Assembly: GCA_002418205.1 (NCBI GenBank)
Contig: DIDP01000008.1
Location: 135,934 to 199,933, forward strand
Source: Anaerolineales bacterium UBA5797
GTDB taxonomy: Bacteria; Chloroflexota; Anaerolineae; Anaerolineales; Villigracilaceae
Length of the DNA stretch: 64,000 bases
Reading direction: 5' to 3'
Shown here: in pieces, positions 1 to 9,419 of the stretch
Layout of the letters: each line of letters begins with the position of its first letter
How positions within the stretch are numbered: the stretch's first letter is position 1
Position numbers and translations under genes: made by a program
Notes under the pieces: model-generated
What the model was told of the DNA's origin: nothing
What the model saw: only the letters and a program-made list of their open reading frames with translations
The model's database searches: none

Positions 1-99
1 GCAATTGGGGCAACGCACCAGATCATGGTAGATGTACGCGCCGCAATTGCCGCATTCGATTTCATCGTCTTTGGGTGGGGGAGTGAGGCTGGTGGGCAT
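1..99 (-). CDS. zinc-ribbon protein, N-terminal 33 residues only (truncated by window edge)
   Basis: Reading leftward from the ATG at 99 the frame stays open to the window edge. It encodes a Pro-rich start (MPTSLTPPPKDDE) followed by CGNCG and, 13 residues further on, CPNC. This is the double CxxC knuckle of a zinc ribbon. The rest of the protein lies outside the window, so no function can be given. No strong Shine-Dalgarno sequence precedes the ATG, so the start is likely but not certain. Confidence 0.55.
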   Translation of the reverse strand, partial: MPTSLTPPPKDDEIECGNCGAYIYHDLVRCPNC

Positions 100-121
100 G
101 AAAGGATCGTATCGCGTCGCA

Positions 122-475
122 TCACTTCTGGATGCGTTCTTCCAAAAATGACTTGAGCGCCAGCGCGCTGTTGTGTTCTGTGTCACGGGCGCTGTAGGTC
201 AAAGTCACATCGTTATCCCGGGCTGCCTCGAGGATGGGTTTCCAGGCGTCCGGGTTGGCTTCCAGTTCCGCCCGGTAACGCTGTTGGAACTCCCGCCATT
301 TATCGATGTCGTGCGCATACCACTTCCGCAGGCTGGGGCTGGGAGCGACATCCTTCAGCCAGGCTTTGACCTTCAGTTTTTCCCTGGTCAACCCACGCGG
401 CCACAGCCGTTCGACCAAAAAACGGATGCCATCATCGGCTTCCGGCTTTTCGTACACGCGTTTTATCTTTAACAT
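122..475 (-). CDS. DUF488 family protein (YeaO-like)
   Basis: A 117-residue cytoplasmic protein. It begins with the family's typical opening (IKRVYEKPEADDG), followed by the very conserved FLVERLWPRGLTREKL segment and the C-terminal pattern LTYSARDTEHNSA. These are hallmarks of the DUF488/YeaO family of small proteins, whose biochemical role is not established. Length is normal for the family. It lies 26 bases downstream of an acetyltransferase gene on the same strand, so the two may be co-transcribed. No signal peptide or membrane segment is present. Confidence 0.85.
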   Translation of the reverse strand: MLKIKRVYEKPEADDGIRFLVERLWPRGLTREKLKVKAWLKDVAPSPSLRKWYAHDIDKWREFQQRYRAELEANPDAWKPILEAARDNDVTLTYSARDTEHNSALALKSFLEERIQK

Positions 476-501
476 GATGTCTCTTTCTCTTGAATTAAAT
501 T

Positions 502-972
502 CTACACGCGTTTCACGAAGATCTTCAAATCATCGCCGGGTTTGTAGAAATCCTTGATCGTCGCCTCGTTGACATACCCCGTGCGGACGTAAAACTCCCG
601 CGTCGATGCGTACTCCGCCGTCCCGGAAGTCTCCGCAATGAGCATTCGCCCGCCCAAGTCACGGACAGCCTCCTCACACGCAGTGACCAGCGCCCGCCCC
701 ACTCCTTTGCGGCGGGCATTCGGGTCAACGGCGATCCAATACAGGTCATACACGCCCTCGGTCAGGTCACGATAGCCGAAGATGGCATACCCAAGGACTT
801 GCTCTCCTTCCCGATATACAAGGAAGTTGTACCCATCGCCTTCCGTGCCATATTCGAGATATTCATCGAACATCACAGGGACAGAGTCGATCTCCTCCTG
901 GCTGAATACCCCCGCCCGGGCTGTGATGTCCGTGATTTGTGCTTTGTCTGATAAGGATGCTGTGGAGATCAT
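502..972 (-). CDS. GNAT family N-acetyltransferase
   Basis: A 156-residue single-domain acetyltransferase. The acetyl-CoA-binding motif is visible as DPNARRKGVGRAL (about residues 84-96), preceded by the strand YDLYWIAV and followed by a helix and the FYVRTGY motif near the C-terminus that is typical of GNAT enzymes. The substrate cannot be read from sequence. Start chosen at the ATG at 972, which has an AGGA element upstream. Probably transcribed with the following DUF488 gene. Confidence 0.85.
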   Translation of the reverse strand: MISTASLSDKAQITDITARAGVFSQEEIDSVPVMFDEYLEYGTEGDGYNFLVYREGEQVLGYAIFGYRDLTEGVYDLYWIAVDPNARRKGVGRALVTACEEAVRDLGGRMLIAETSGTAEYASTREFYVRTGYVNEATIKDFYKPGDDLKIFVKRV

Positions 973-1030
973 GAATTATTCCTGGTGAAATTAAGTATTA
1001 CAATATTCTCAATTATCCCACATAGGAGCC

Positions 1031-2560
1031 ATGCCCATGACCATCACCCTGAACGGATCATCCCTCACGATAGAAAAACTTGTCGCGATTGCACGAGATA
1101 ATGAGAAAGTAGAACTTGCTCCCGAAGCCCTGGAGCGCATCAAAGTCTGCCGCGCCATGTTGGAGGAGAAACTTGCCAGGAAAGAAGTCATGTATGGCAC
1201 GAACACGGGCATTGGCGAGTTTTCGGAGACCATGCTCAACGATGAGCAGGTGAAGGAATTTCAGAAGTACCTCATCTACAACCATGCGGCGGGCATCGGT
1301 GACCCTGCGCCCATTGAATATGTCCGCGCGGCGCTGGCGGGACGCATCAATGTTCATGCGCATGGGAATTCTGGTTGCAGACCCGAGATCACACTGACAC
1401 TGGTGGAGATGCTGAACAAAGGCGTCACACCAGTTGTTTGTCAGAAGGGGTCGGTGGGCGCGAGCGGCGACCTCGCTCCGATGGCGCAAGCGGCGCTGTT
1501 ACTCATGGGGGAGGGAGAGGCTTTTTATAACGGCGAACGACTCGCAGGTCACGAAGCGATGCGGAGGGCAGGGATCGAAGTCCCAGGTTTACAAGCACGC
1601 GATGGTCTTGCCGCCATCAACGGCTCCAACCTCCTCACAGCCATGTCCGCCCTCCACATCTACGATATGGAACGTTTCCTCAAGCAGGCAGAGATCGCGG
1701 CGGCGATGTCCATTGAGGCGTTGCTCGGCAACATGAAACCGTACAACACCAAACTGCATGAACTGCGCGGCTTCAGTGGCGCGGTCATGTCTGCGAAAAA
1801 TATCATGAAGGTCATCGAAGGCTCCGACCTCACCACGGGCAAGATGAAAACCAAGGTGCAGGACGCTTATTCGATGCGTTCTACTCCGCAGGTCATCGGC
1901 GCAGCGCGGGATGCGATTGCGTATGCGCGTTCGCAAGTTGAAATTGAATTGAATGGCGTGGGGGATAACCCGATCTTTATTCCAGAAGATAAATTGACTC
2001 TCACGGGCGCAAACTTTCAAGGGACTCCCGTTGCCTTGCCAATGGATATGGCGGGCGCCGCGATCACGATGGTGTGTGTCATGTCAGAGCGACGCATGAA
2101 CCGATTGACGAACCCGGCTCTTTCTCAGGGACTGCCTGATTTCCTCGCCCATGAGCCTGGTTTCTACTCTGGGATGATGCTCAGCCAATACACCGCCGAT
2201 CACTTGATCGTCGAACAACGGATTTTGTCCACGCCTGCCAGCATTCAATCCATCCCTGCCGCGGCGGACCAGGAAGACTTCGTCTCGATGGGCATGAACA
2301 CCGCCATCAAAAACGGACAGATCCTTGATAATGCCTACGGTGTTATTGGCATTGAATTCATGGCTGCTGCACAGGCGCTTGACTTCCGTGAGTTCAGTCC
2401 TGGCAAAGGATCAAACAAAGCGCGCGAAGTGATTCGCAAGTATGTTGAACATTTGCATGTAGATCGTCCGCTGTATAACGACCACAATTCCATGAAGGAA
2501 CTGGTGAAGCGATGTGAGATATTGAGTGAAGTGGAGAAGGTGGTGGGGGAGTTGGGGTAG
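1031..2560 (+). CDS. hutH: histidine/aromatic amino acid ammonia-lyase
   Basis: A 509-residue member of the MIO-dependent ammonia-lyase family, which removes ammonia from histidine, phenylalanine or tyrosine to give the trans-acrylate. The self-processing Ala-Ser-Gly triad that forms the MIO cofactor is at residues 144-146 inside GSVGASGDLAPMA. The family motifs GTNTGIGEFS near residue 57, NHAAG around residues 84-88 and GSNLLTA also fit. His85 occupies the position where bacterial histidine ammonia-lyases carry a His, so histidine is the favoured substrate. No other hut genes lie nearby, and a tyrosine/phenylalanine lyase or aminomutase is not excluded. TAGGAGCC gives a usable ribosome site; an alternative ATG lies two codons in. 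Confidence 0.8.
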   Translation: MPMTITLNGSSLTIEKLVAIARDNEKVELAPEALERIKVCRAMLEEKLARKEVMYGTNTGIGEFSETMLNDEQVKEFQKYLIYNHAAGIGDPAPIEYVRAALAGRINVHAHGNSGCRPEITLTLVEMLNKGVTPVVCQKGSVGASGDLAPMAQAALLLMGEGEAFYNGERLAGHEAMRRAGIEVPGLQARDGLAAINGSNLLTAMSALHIYDMERFLKQAEIAAAMSIEALLGNMKPYNTKLHELRGFSGAVMSAKNIMKVIEGSDLTTGKMKTKVQDAYSMRSTPQVIGAARDAIAYARSQVEIELNGVGDNPIFIPEDKLTLTGANFQGTPVALPMDMAGAAITMVCVMSERRMNRLTNPALSQGLPDFLAHEPGFYSGMMLSQYTADHLIVEQRILSTPASIQSIPAAADQEDFVSMGMNTAIKNGQILDNAYGVIGIEFMAAAQALDFREFSPGKGSNKAREVIRKYVEHLHVDRPLYNDHNSMKELVKRCEILSEVEKVVGELG

Positions 2561-2587
2561 ATTTTATATGTCGTTGTGAACTGACGC

Positions 2588-2697
2588 TCGCACTGCATGC
2601 AAGTGCAAGTGAGGCGAAGCAATCTCCTCGAACCAGAAGTATGGCAGGCAAGAGGAGATTGCTTTGTTGCCTTGCGGGCTCCTTGCAATGATATGGC
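2588..2697. repeat. degenerate palindromic intergenic repeat (GAAGCAATC family)
   Basis: AAGCAATCTCCTC at 2617-2629 pairs perfectly with GAGGAGATTGCTT at 2652-2664. The flanks (gctcgcactgc and the later tccttgcaatga) resemble the outer arms of the better copy at 17963-18043. It fills the gap between the ammonia-lyase and the convergent beta-helix gene, and its hairpin could also help to end transcription. Confidence 0.6.
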
Positions 2698-2701
2698 AGG
2701 C

Positions 2702-3565
2702 TTAACGAACGAACCTGTTCCCGTGGACCTTGTTGGTGGGCGAGAGAGGCGGGTCACCCACACTGACGATAAGGCAGTCCGTACCCGGCAGGCAATTGAT
2801 CTTATTCGCCAGCACGCTGTTGTATTCGTTATTCCCTTCAAACGAAATGCCTGCTTGTTGAACAAACTGGATCGTGTTGTTAATCACGCGGTTGCCCGAC
2901 GAGCCCGATCCAATGAGGATGCCCTGCCAGCCATTCCCGATTATGTTGTGGCTGACCGTATTGCCATCTGATTTTTCGAGGAAGATGCCAAGTCCCTGAC
3001 TTGAGCCGATTAGTGAATTGTCCGAGATGATTGTCTCTGTGGACTCAAGTAGTTGAATGACTGTGGCATTCCCTGCTGCGTGGTTGCCGGTGATGATCCA
3101 ACCGTCCGCGCCGCGTGCTCCGATCGCATAGCTGTTTGCGATGAAGACATTGTCCCTGATCGTGACGTTCCTGTGCGTGCCATATGAGGCAATGATCCCG
3201 TTCTCACAGACGAATCGAATGCCTTCGATGACGACGTTGTCTGTCACAAAGTCGTCAAAGAAGATGCCATCGGCGCAATTGGTGATCATGGCTCCGTTTT
3301 TGGAGCGGAGCGTGACATCAGAAAGATAGATATTGATGGAGCGATCGTCGCTGGTATATATGAAGTCCCCGGCACTTGCATCGAGTGTGACGATACCGGG
3401 GTGCTCGCCCCGATCCGTTGCCGCCTCCATGGCAAGTTCGATATCCATTGCACCGGTCACCTGGCTTGCATTTAGGGTAACTTCTTTAACAAATTCACCC
3501 TTCAAAGGCGCGTTGCCGAGGGTGAACAGCATCGAAATCGAAAGAAGCAAAGCTATCTTTCTCAT
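2702..3565 (-). CDS. secreted right-handed beta-helix repeat protein
   Basis: A 287-residue exported protein. An N-terminal signal peptide (Met-Arg-Lys followed by a hydrophobic core, about residues 1-23) precedes a run of short parallel beta-helix rungs of the NosD/periplasmic copper-binding type: repeated G-I/G-N-x-V/T units such as NVTIRDNVFIANS, GWIITGNHAAGN, ETIISDNSLIGSS and GNTVSHNIIGNGWQG. Family members are surface or periplasmic carbohydrate-active or structural proteins; no catalytic residues could be assigned here. The start is supported by GGGAGGGAACC directly upstream. It stands alone, converging with the ammonia-lyase. Confidence 0.8.
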   Translation of the reverse strand: MRKIALLLSISMLFTLGNAPLKGEFVKEVTLNASQVTGAMDIELAMEAATDRGEHPGIVTLDASAGDFIYTSDDRSINIYLSDVTLRSKNGAMITNCADGIFFDDFVTDNVVIEGIRFVCENGIIASYGTHRNVTIRDNVFIANSYAIGARGADGWIITGNHAAGNATVIQLLESTETIISDNSLIGSSQGLGIFLEKSDGNTVSHNIIGNGWQGILIGSGSSGNRVINNTIQFVQQAGISFEGNNEYNSVLANKINCLPGTDCLIVSVGDPPLSPTNKVHGNRFVR

Positions 3566-4669
3566 GGTTCCCTCCCAGGGAATACCTTGTAGTCGGTCCT
3601 AAACCGGGAATTATGAATTGACTTTTCTCACGGCGGCAGGTTGTAACCTGCTTATTGTCAAGGTTGGAACTGTATTGTCATTTCATAGACTCATTATGAT
3701 CATGTTTTGTTTCCGATTCAAGTGGGTGACTGGTAATCCGATAATTTCAGTTCAAAATGGATGCTTTGTCTGCGTTACTGCCATCGGATCGCTGAAACTG
3801 GGGATGGCATTGTGATACGGATTCGAACAAAACCGATTCGCTGTAGTTCTTGATGAAAGCACAAGTCTGGTCAGGTGATGATCACAGATGAGATATTTAA
3901 CCGGCGTAGGCATGGACGTCGATCTGGCTGGTCCACATAAAAAAGTAGAGGGAATGACTCCTAAGCGTGTGGTCACTGATGATTTGATCTGTCCTATTTG
4001 CAGGTGGAGAACCTCGATTTACTTTCGTAATCGTTTCAAGGTGCAATTCCTTTGATGAATTGTCCATAACAAGTCAGTTTCAAAGTCTTGTCTGAAAATC
4101 TGTGACTGTAACCCGTTGATGACAAAAAACACTTGAAATGAGTTTCGATTTGTGCTACAAAAAAATTGATGTACCACATCGCCGCGGCAATATTTAGCGG
4201 TGGTTATTTAACTTAGAAGTTGACTGGGGGAGCATCCAGGGTTTTATACGTTCCAGGCGTGCGGCATGTTAATTTCATATTGCTTGTGGATGGGGGTGTG
4301 TATTCATTTGCAAGGAGGGCGTATGCCTTTGAATATCAAGGTGAGTGTGGCGTGTCTCTATCGGGACACGGATCTTGAACCCTGCCGGTGACGTTGGCGG
4401 TTTTTGGCAGTTCTTGCGCTTGTTTTGGCAGTCGTCAAGCGACATAGTGTAGTCATGAAACCGAGAGGAAAGTCCATGAATTTTGGGGATAAGGGTGGCG
4501 AATTTCATTCTGTTTGCAGCCAGTTGACGGTGCGAATCGGTATCACTGACGGAGGGCAGCCTATGAGAGAAAACGAAACCATATTCCACTGACATCACAG
4601 GCGGCGTGATGGCTCTGTCATCGAACGCCATTTTCGTTTCTTGAAAAATTGATCACGGGAGGGATCAAA
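3566..4669. other. 1.1 kb region without a convincing gene
   Basis: This stretch is more AT-rich than its neighbours and separates the divergently transcribed beta-helix gene and the 642-residue exported protein. I see no tRNA, no clear riboswitch and no long conserved frame. The only suggestive element is a short frame at 4323 with a good ribosome site (AAGGAGG), interrupted by an in-frame TGA at 4389 and continuing to 4592. Promoters for both flanking genes must lie here. Confidence 0.6.
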
Positions 4670-6598
4670 ATGAACATGAAACTATCAACAAATCGAAAAC
4701 TCATAAGGATGTTTGCGAACGTCCTGAGTGTCCTTGTCATCCTGGCGCTGGCGTTTCCGGTGGTGGGGAGTGCGTACGCTGCGCCTTCTTCTCCATTCCT
4801 TGGGAAATGGCGCGCGATTGATGTGGATGGGAGTGAGATGTCGCTGGCGATTGGCGGTCCTCCCGCAGGACCATTCCAAATCACATGGACGGACGACTAC
4901 ATCAGTTACTGCAATGGGGAGGCTGGTATTGTGCGCGGAACCGCTTCGCTCAACGAGAATGATCCGAATCTCCTCGAGGCTGATGTGCATCTGGAGTGCT
5001 TCAGGAGCGGTGCGACGCTCGATTTCCACGTCACGTTCCGCTACCATCCAATCACGAACACGCTTTCCATTCGCTATTGGTTTGGGCAGGTCACCATCTG
5101 GCATCGTCCCGGTGGCGGGCAGGCAGAGGAACCTCCTGCGCTTGGTTTGCGAGTCAACTATGGGCATGACTGGGTGGAGAGTTTCTACGAAGCCGGGCAT
5201 ACAGTATGGGTCGCTATCACCGATGGCGATGGGAATCTGAAGGCAACAGCCGAACTTGTTACAGAGCCAAAGGATTTCTGGGGCGGTGAGACCGGCTTCC
5301 AGACACAGTGGTCGGATTGGATTGATCCGGATGGAAATTCGATGGACAACCCGCCCGACATCCAGCCCTTTGACTGGGTGTATGGATGGGTGGACAACGG
5401 TGCCAGCGCCCAGGTGCAGATCGGCGACATCAGCGGGACGATCGATCTTAATGCTGATTCCATCGAAGGCACGGTCAATGCGCCGTGGTTCTCGGATGAG
5501 GTGGAGGTGGATTGTCACTCGTGGGGTGCGCCGCTGCTGGAAGAAATCCTGAAGTACGACACGGTTCTGCCGGATGGCGAAGACACATATTCCTGCTCCT
5601 GGGCAGACGAGTGGAATATTCAACCCTATCAGGATGTGGGTGTGGGGTATTCAGGACCCGATGGGAACTGGGTGGCAAATGCAATCATTCCACCCAATCC
5701 CCGCATTGTCGCTTCAGAAGCCGGGGATTGGTTCTGGGTAACAGAATTCTACCCGGGACTGTTGGATCTATTCATCTATGAATCTGCCGATGAGGGTGCA
5801 ACGCTGTTGTGGTCGGGTCAACAGGAAGCTATAGACCTGTGGGGCATTACAGTCATTGAGCCGAATGTCCACGATCTGGATCTGGTGCCGGGCAATTATC
5901 TAGTGGTCTCTGATCGGGTGAATCAGAAAAGCCTGGTGCTGCAACCAATCTCTGTGACAGTGTTCGATACTGAAAATGAGATTATGGCTGGGTTCGCGCC
6001 TCCGGGATCGGAAGTCTGGGCGGCGGCAGGTCCACAGGATTGGCAGGAGCGCCTCATGATGACAGCCGATTCCGCGACTGGTGCATGGCTGGCTGATTTC
6101 AAGATCATTGGCTTCGACATCACTGAAGATATGCGAGAATGGAGCTATGTTCACGTCTACGACGAAGATGGAGACGCAAATGAGGGGAGCACACCTCCGC
6201 CGGGAGCCACACTGATTGTCGTCGCCAATCAGGAGGGCTGGGTAGATTCCGGGATTCCCGTCAGCGCCGGGCAGTCGTTTATGATCAAGGCGTTTGGGCT
6301 CATGAATCCCTGCTCAGATACCTACCCCAATGGCGCGGATTACTGCATCTTCTTTACACCACAGGGTGCGGAAGGCGTGGTGCCGGATGAGAATGAGTTT
6401 GGCGACTTCCCCGGACCAGGATTGCGCTTCATGGCGTTGCTGGGGCGGATTGATGACGGTGAGCCATTTTACGTCGGTGCAGGTGGCACTTTCACTGCGG
6501 AGCGGGACGGTACATTGTGGTTCACTCCCAACGATAATCTTCGCACAGACAATCAGGGTACGTATGTTGTGCTGATCTGGCTTGAGCCAATGGGATAA
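4670..6598 (+). CDS. large exported protein of unknown function
   Basis: 642 residues. The start is set at the ATG at 4670 because GGGAGG lies at the right distance; an upstream in-frame TTG at 4649 is less likely. Residues 1-37 form a signal peptide ending in GSAYA before APSSPFLGKW. The mature protein is acidic and rich in Trp, Gly and Asp and contains repeated beta-type segments, including GHTVWVAITDGDGNLKAT and a later GDISGTIDLNADSIEGTV. A C-terminal portion ends in FTPNDNLRTDNQGTYVVLIW, which resembles the galactose-binding-like tail of lectin-type domains. No enzyme motif was recognised. It precedes two lipoprotein genes on the same strand, suggesting a shared cell-surface role. Confidence 0.75.
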   Translation: MNMKLSTNRKLIRMFANVLSVLVILALAFPVVGSAYAAPSSPFLGKWRAIDVDGSEMSLAIGGPPAGPFQITWTDDYISYCNGEAGIVRGTASLNENDPNLLEADVHLECFRSGATLDFHVTFRYHPITNTLSIRYWFGQVTIWHRPGGGQAEEPPALGLRVNYGHDWVESFYEAGHTVWVAITDGDGNLKATAELVTEPKDFWGGETGFQTQWSDWIDPDGNSMDNPPDIQPFDWVYGWVDNGASAQVQIGDISGTIDLNADSIEGTVNAPWFSDEVEVDCHSWGAPLLEEILKYDTVLPDGEDTYSCSWADEWNIQPYQDVGVGYSGPDGNWVANAIIPPNPRIVASEAGDWFWVTEFYPGLLDLFIYESADEGATLLWSGQQEAIDLWGITVIEPNVHDLDLVPGNYLVVSDRVNQKSLVLQPISVTVFDTENEIMAGFAPPGSEVWAAAGPQDWQERLMMTADSATGAWLADFKIIGFDITEDMREWSYVHVYDEDGDANEGSTPPPGATLIVVANQEGWVDSGIPVSAGQSFMIKAFGLMNPCSDTYPNGADYCIFFTPQGAEGVVPDENEFGDFPGPGLRFMALLGRIDDGEPFYVGAGGTFTAERDGTLWFTPNDNLRTDNQGTYVVLIWLEPMG

Positions 6599-6752
6599 TG
6601 CGTTTTTCCGCATATGGTGGGGAGGGGCGATCCTCCCCACCGCGATCTGAGAGTCTGGTTTGCGAGTTAATGTGAGCTCGAGATAGACCGTTTTGTACAT
6701 GGATTTTTCCGTCTGATCCGTTAGGCGGCTTCATTCAAACGAAGGAAGAAAA

Positions 6753-7586
6753 ATGAACAATAAGGAGGAATTGCTGGAAATTGCAGCAATTCTAGTGACA
6801 GCAATTGCCATACTCTTGGGAGCATGTGGCACATCCCCTTCTGCAGTTGCTACTGCAACAGGCATACCCGCTCTCAGCTTAACCCCTGCACTCCAACTGA
6901 ACCCGATTCCCACAGCGACGGAGACAATGAAAGAATTGGATCTTGTTATCCTTAGCGATTCCTCTCTATTGGGCGTCGGGAAATATTATGCCGCTTACAT
7001 CGAAGAGGACCTGAATGCCACGGTCAATCTGCATGACGAGTGGCAGGGGTCTTTGAGCGCGAAAACTCTGCTGAAACAATTACAGAAGGAGGAAAGATTG
7101 CGCCGCATTCTTCGGGACTCTGAAGTCGTGGTGTACTTCGGCAACCCAGTGGGTAGCGCAACAGGGGACTGGAGCTGTGTTCCTCGAGCCAATTATGTGA
7201 AGGATTGTTCGCCGGAGACCTTCTCTGAATATCAGGCGACTCTGGAGGCAATCGTCGAAGAGATTCTTGCTCTCCGAGATGGCGCGCCGACGATCATTCG
7301 CGCCACGGATTTTTATGTGCCGGTTCTAACCCAATGGCGGGAGGCGGGCTTGGAAGTCGAATGTACCCGGTGCATCGAAAACATGGTTGCCGCGGTGCAT
7401 GAAGCCGCTGCCGCACAAAATATACCCGTGGCTCGCGTCTACGATGCGCTCAATGGACCCAATCACGATGTTGACCCCCGAGATATGGGCTACATTGGGG
7501 CTGACGACATACACACCAGTGACCTTGGGCAGCAAGTGATCGCCAGCCTTTTACGCGAACTTGGATATGAACCCGTGGTGCCTTAA
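6753..7586 (+). CDS. SGNH/GDSL-type hydrolase-like lipoprotein
   Basis: 277 residues with an export signal that ends in a lipobox-like LLGAC (Cys about residue 25), so the protein is probably lipid-anchored outside the membrane. The mature part resembles the SGNH esterase fold. The opening strand LVILSDSSLLGVG supplies the candidate nucleophile Ser, VVYFGNPVGS matches the block III region, and DDIHTSDLGQQ matches the C-terminal Asp-x-x-His block. The substrate is unknown; acyl or acetyl esters of polysaccharides are the usual targets. GAAGGAAGAAAA precedes the ATG. It sits between the 642-residue exported protein and a binding-protein gene. Confidence 0.7.
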   Translation: MNNKEELLEIAAILVTAIAILLGACGTSPSAVATATGIPALSLTPALQLNPIPTATETMKELDLVILSDSSLLGVGKYYAAYIEEDLNATVNLHDEWQGSLSAKTLLKQLQKEERLRRILRDSEVVVYFGNPVGSATGDWSCVPRANYVKDCSPETFSEYQATLEAIVEEILALRDGAPTIIRATDFYVPVLTQWREAGLEVECTRCIENMVAAVHEAAAAQNIPVARVYDALNGPNHDVDPRDMGYIGADDIHTSDLGQQVIASLLRELGYEPVVP

Positions 7587-7659
7587 CTCAGACCGCGAGT
7601 TAATGTGCAACGGCAAAAAGTTACGCGCGTATGCGCCAACATGACATGAGGAGCATAAG

Positions 7660-8997
7660 ATGAACATTCCAGTATTTTTGCATTGCAAACCTGCCGTTTC
7701 AATATTGCTGATCGCATTGACCCTTGTTATGACTGGATGCGGATCGGGGATAACCGAGATTCCAGCAGCGCCCTCTGCCACCCTCGCCCAACCCACTGCG
7801 CCTCCGACCACGCCTCCAACTGATACGCCGATCCCGACAGATACCCCGACCCCAACCGATTCACCGACACCCTTCGTGCCCAAGGCGACCATCAAGATCG
7901 CCAGTCAAAGCCCGTTGTCGGTCCAATTTGCGAACTTTGGAACAGACATCATGCGCAGCGCGGATCTGGCGGTCGGGCAATTGGCTGGTCCGTTGATGGA
8001 ATTGGGATACAAGATGGAACTTGCGTCCCATGATGACCAGAGCGATTTTGGAGTCGCGGCATCGGTTGCAAAGAAAATCGTCGCCGACTCGGAAATATTA
8101 TGTGTTGTCGGTCCCTTCACTTCGCGCGTTTTGAATCAAGTGAAAGAGATCTATCATCAGGCGGGGCTGGCTTTCGTTTCTCCATCTGCGACCGCCGCAT
8201 TCGCAGCCGCCAGCGGATACCCTGAGGTCAATCGCGTTTTGGGGCGCAACGATGGTGAAGGGGCGGCTGGCGCGCAGTTTGCCCAAGCCCGGGGTTTTTC
8301 GCGTGTTTTCATCATCAGCGAAAACTCGGATATTGGCAGGTTCATCGCGAAGAATTTCAAGAACGAAGTGAGCCGCCTCGGTGTGACCGTTGTGGGCGAT
8401 ATGTCAACTGACGCGGTGAGGGATTTCGGCAAGCTCATTGAGCGTGTCTTATCGAGCAACGCCGACCTGATATATTTCAGTACTCTCAATATTGAGCAGG
8501 CAGGTACCTTCTTCAGGGAAGTGCGCGCCGCGGGGTACACGGGCACTTTAATGGGAATGAGCGGTCTCGATACCCCTTCCCTGCCGGAATTTGCGGGTCC
8601 GTTGTTGACTGATGGCGGAGGGATGTATTACACAAACGTTGTCCTCCCCGCCAGCGGTTATCCCGATGCCGCCAACTTCATTGAAGACTTCGAGACACTT
8701 TACAACACAGTGCCAGAGATGTTTGCCGTGCAAGCCTACGATGCGGCGGGGATATGTCTTAAAGCCATCGAGGAAGCCTCCAAAGCCAAAAGCGGCGAAA
8801 TCCCCACGCGCGCCGAGGTTGCCAACGCTGTCCGCGCGCTTCAGGATTTTCAGGGGATTACCGGTATGTATAACTTCGATGAGAATGGCGACCCAAATCC
8901 GGCGCGATACTTCGTACTTCAGGTTATTTCCACTGATCCGAGTGAATGGAATCAAAATACCCTGGTTGCCTCGTTTGAGATAGCCCCGCCTCAATAA
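7660..8997 (+). CDS. ABC transporter substrate-binding lipoprotein, branched-chain amino acid type
   Basis: 445 residues. The signal peptide ends in a lipobox (VMTGC, Cys about residue 27), followed by a Thr/Pro-rich linker rich in DTPTPT repeats (about residues 42-70). The rest is a periplasmic-binding fold of the LivJ/Leu-Ile-Val type: IKIASQSPLSV opening, GVAASVAKKIVADSEILCVVGPFTS, and GFSRVFIISENSDIGRF. Such proteins capture amino acids, amides or urea for an ABC importer, but no permease or ATPase genes follow, so it may serve a distant transporter or act as a sensor. GAGGAGCATAAG lies just before the ATG. Confidence 0.85.
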   Translation: MNIPVFLHCKPAVSILLIALTLVMTGCGSGITEIPAAPSATLAQPTAPPTTPPTDTPIPTDTPTPTDSPTPFVPKATIKIASQSPLSVQFANFGTDIMRSADLAVGQLAGPLMELGYKMELASHDDQSDFGVAASVAKKIVADSEILCVVGPFTSRVLNQVKEIYHQAGLAFVSPSATAAFAAASGYPEVNRVLGRNDGEGAAGAQFAQARGFSRVFIISENSDIGRFIAKNFKNEVSRLGVTVVGDMSTDAVRDFGKLIERVLSSNADLIYFSTLNIEQAGTFFREVRAAGYTGTLMGMSGLDTPSLPEFAGPLLTDGGGMYYTNVVLPASGYPDAANFIEDFETLYNTVPEMFAVQAYDAAGICLKAIEEASKAKSGEIPTRAEVANAVRALQDFQGITGMYNFDENGDPNPARYFVLQVISTDPSEWNQNTLVASFEIAPPQ

Positions 8998-9000
8998 TAA

Positions 9001-9399
9001 ATGGAAGACCTCCTCCTTGCGTGGATTCGCTCGGCGCGTAATCGCCCCTTTCTCCTCATCATTGCCGGACGGCTCTCCGGGTTTCATGATTGGAAGCGGA
9101 CGCATCTCCCGATCGCCTGTCAGGTGGTCGGCTCCACGATATTCCTCCATTTTGATGGAGAGGAACGTTTGACGATTTCCGATGCAGCCGGATTGATCGT
9201 GGAGCCCAATGGCGAGCTGTGGGTGGGAGATGCCAGCGAGGTGAGATTCATTTGGGTTTCTGACGAGAATCCGGCCAAGGATTGTGAGGAGGTCTTCACG
9301 AAATTTGGCAGGTTCATTTTATTCAATAGAACGGATGACTTGTACACCACAGGAACGGGTTATATGTCATCAGGAGACAAGTTTGTTGTGCTTCGATGA
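9001..9399 (+). CDS. small hypothetical protein
   Basis: 132 residues, beginning three bases after the stop of the binding-protein gene, which suggests translational coupling. It has an amphipathic N-terminal helix (MEDLLLAWIRSARNRP), then a beta-rich body containing DGEERLTISDAAGLIVEPNGELWVGD and EVRFIWVSDE. There is no signal peptide and no recognised domain. The codon pattern and tight spacing support a real gene. Confidence 0.55.
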   Translation: MEDLLLAWIRSARNRPFLLIIAGRLSGFHDWKRTHLPIACQVVGSTIFLHFDGEERLTISDAAGLIVEPNGELWVGDASEVRFIWVSDENPAKDCEEVFTKFGRFILFNRTDDLYTTGTGYMSSGDKFVVLR

Positions 9400-9419
9400 T
9401 TTCCACCCGCCTGCCGCCA

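Noticed and set aside
4389..4391. Possible selenocysteine TGA in the short frame at 4323
   Set aside because: No selenocysteine insertion hairpin is evident after the TGA, no redox motif surrounds it and the frame itself is doubtful.
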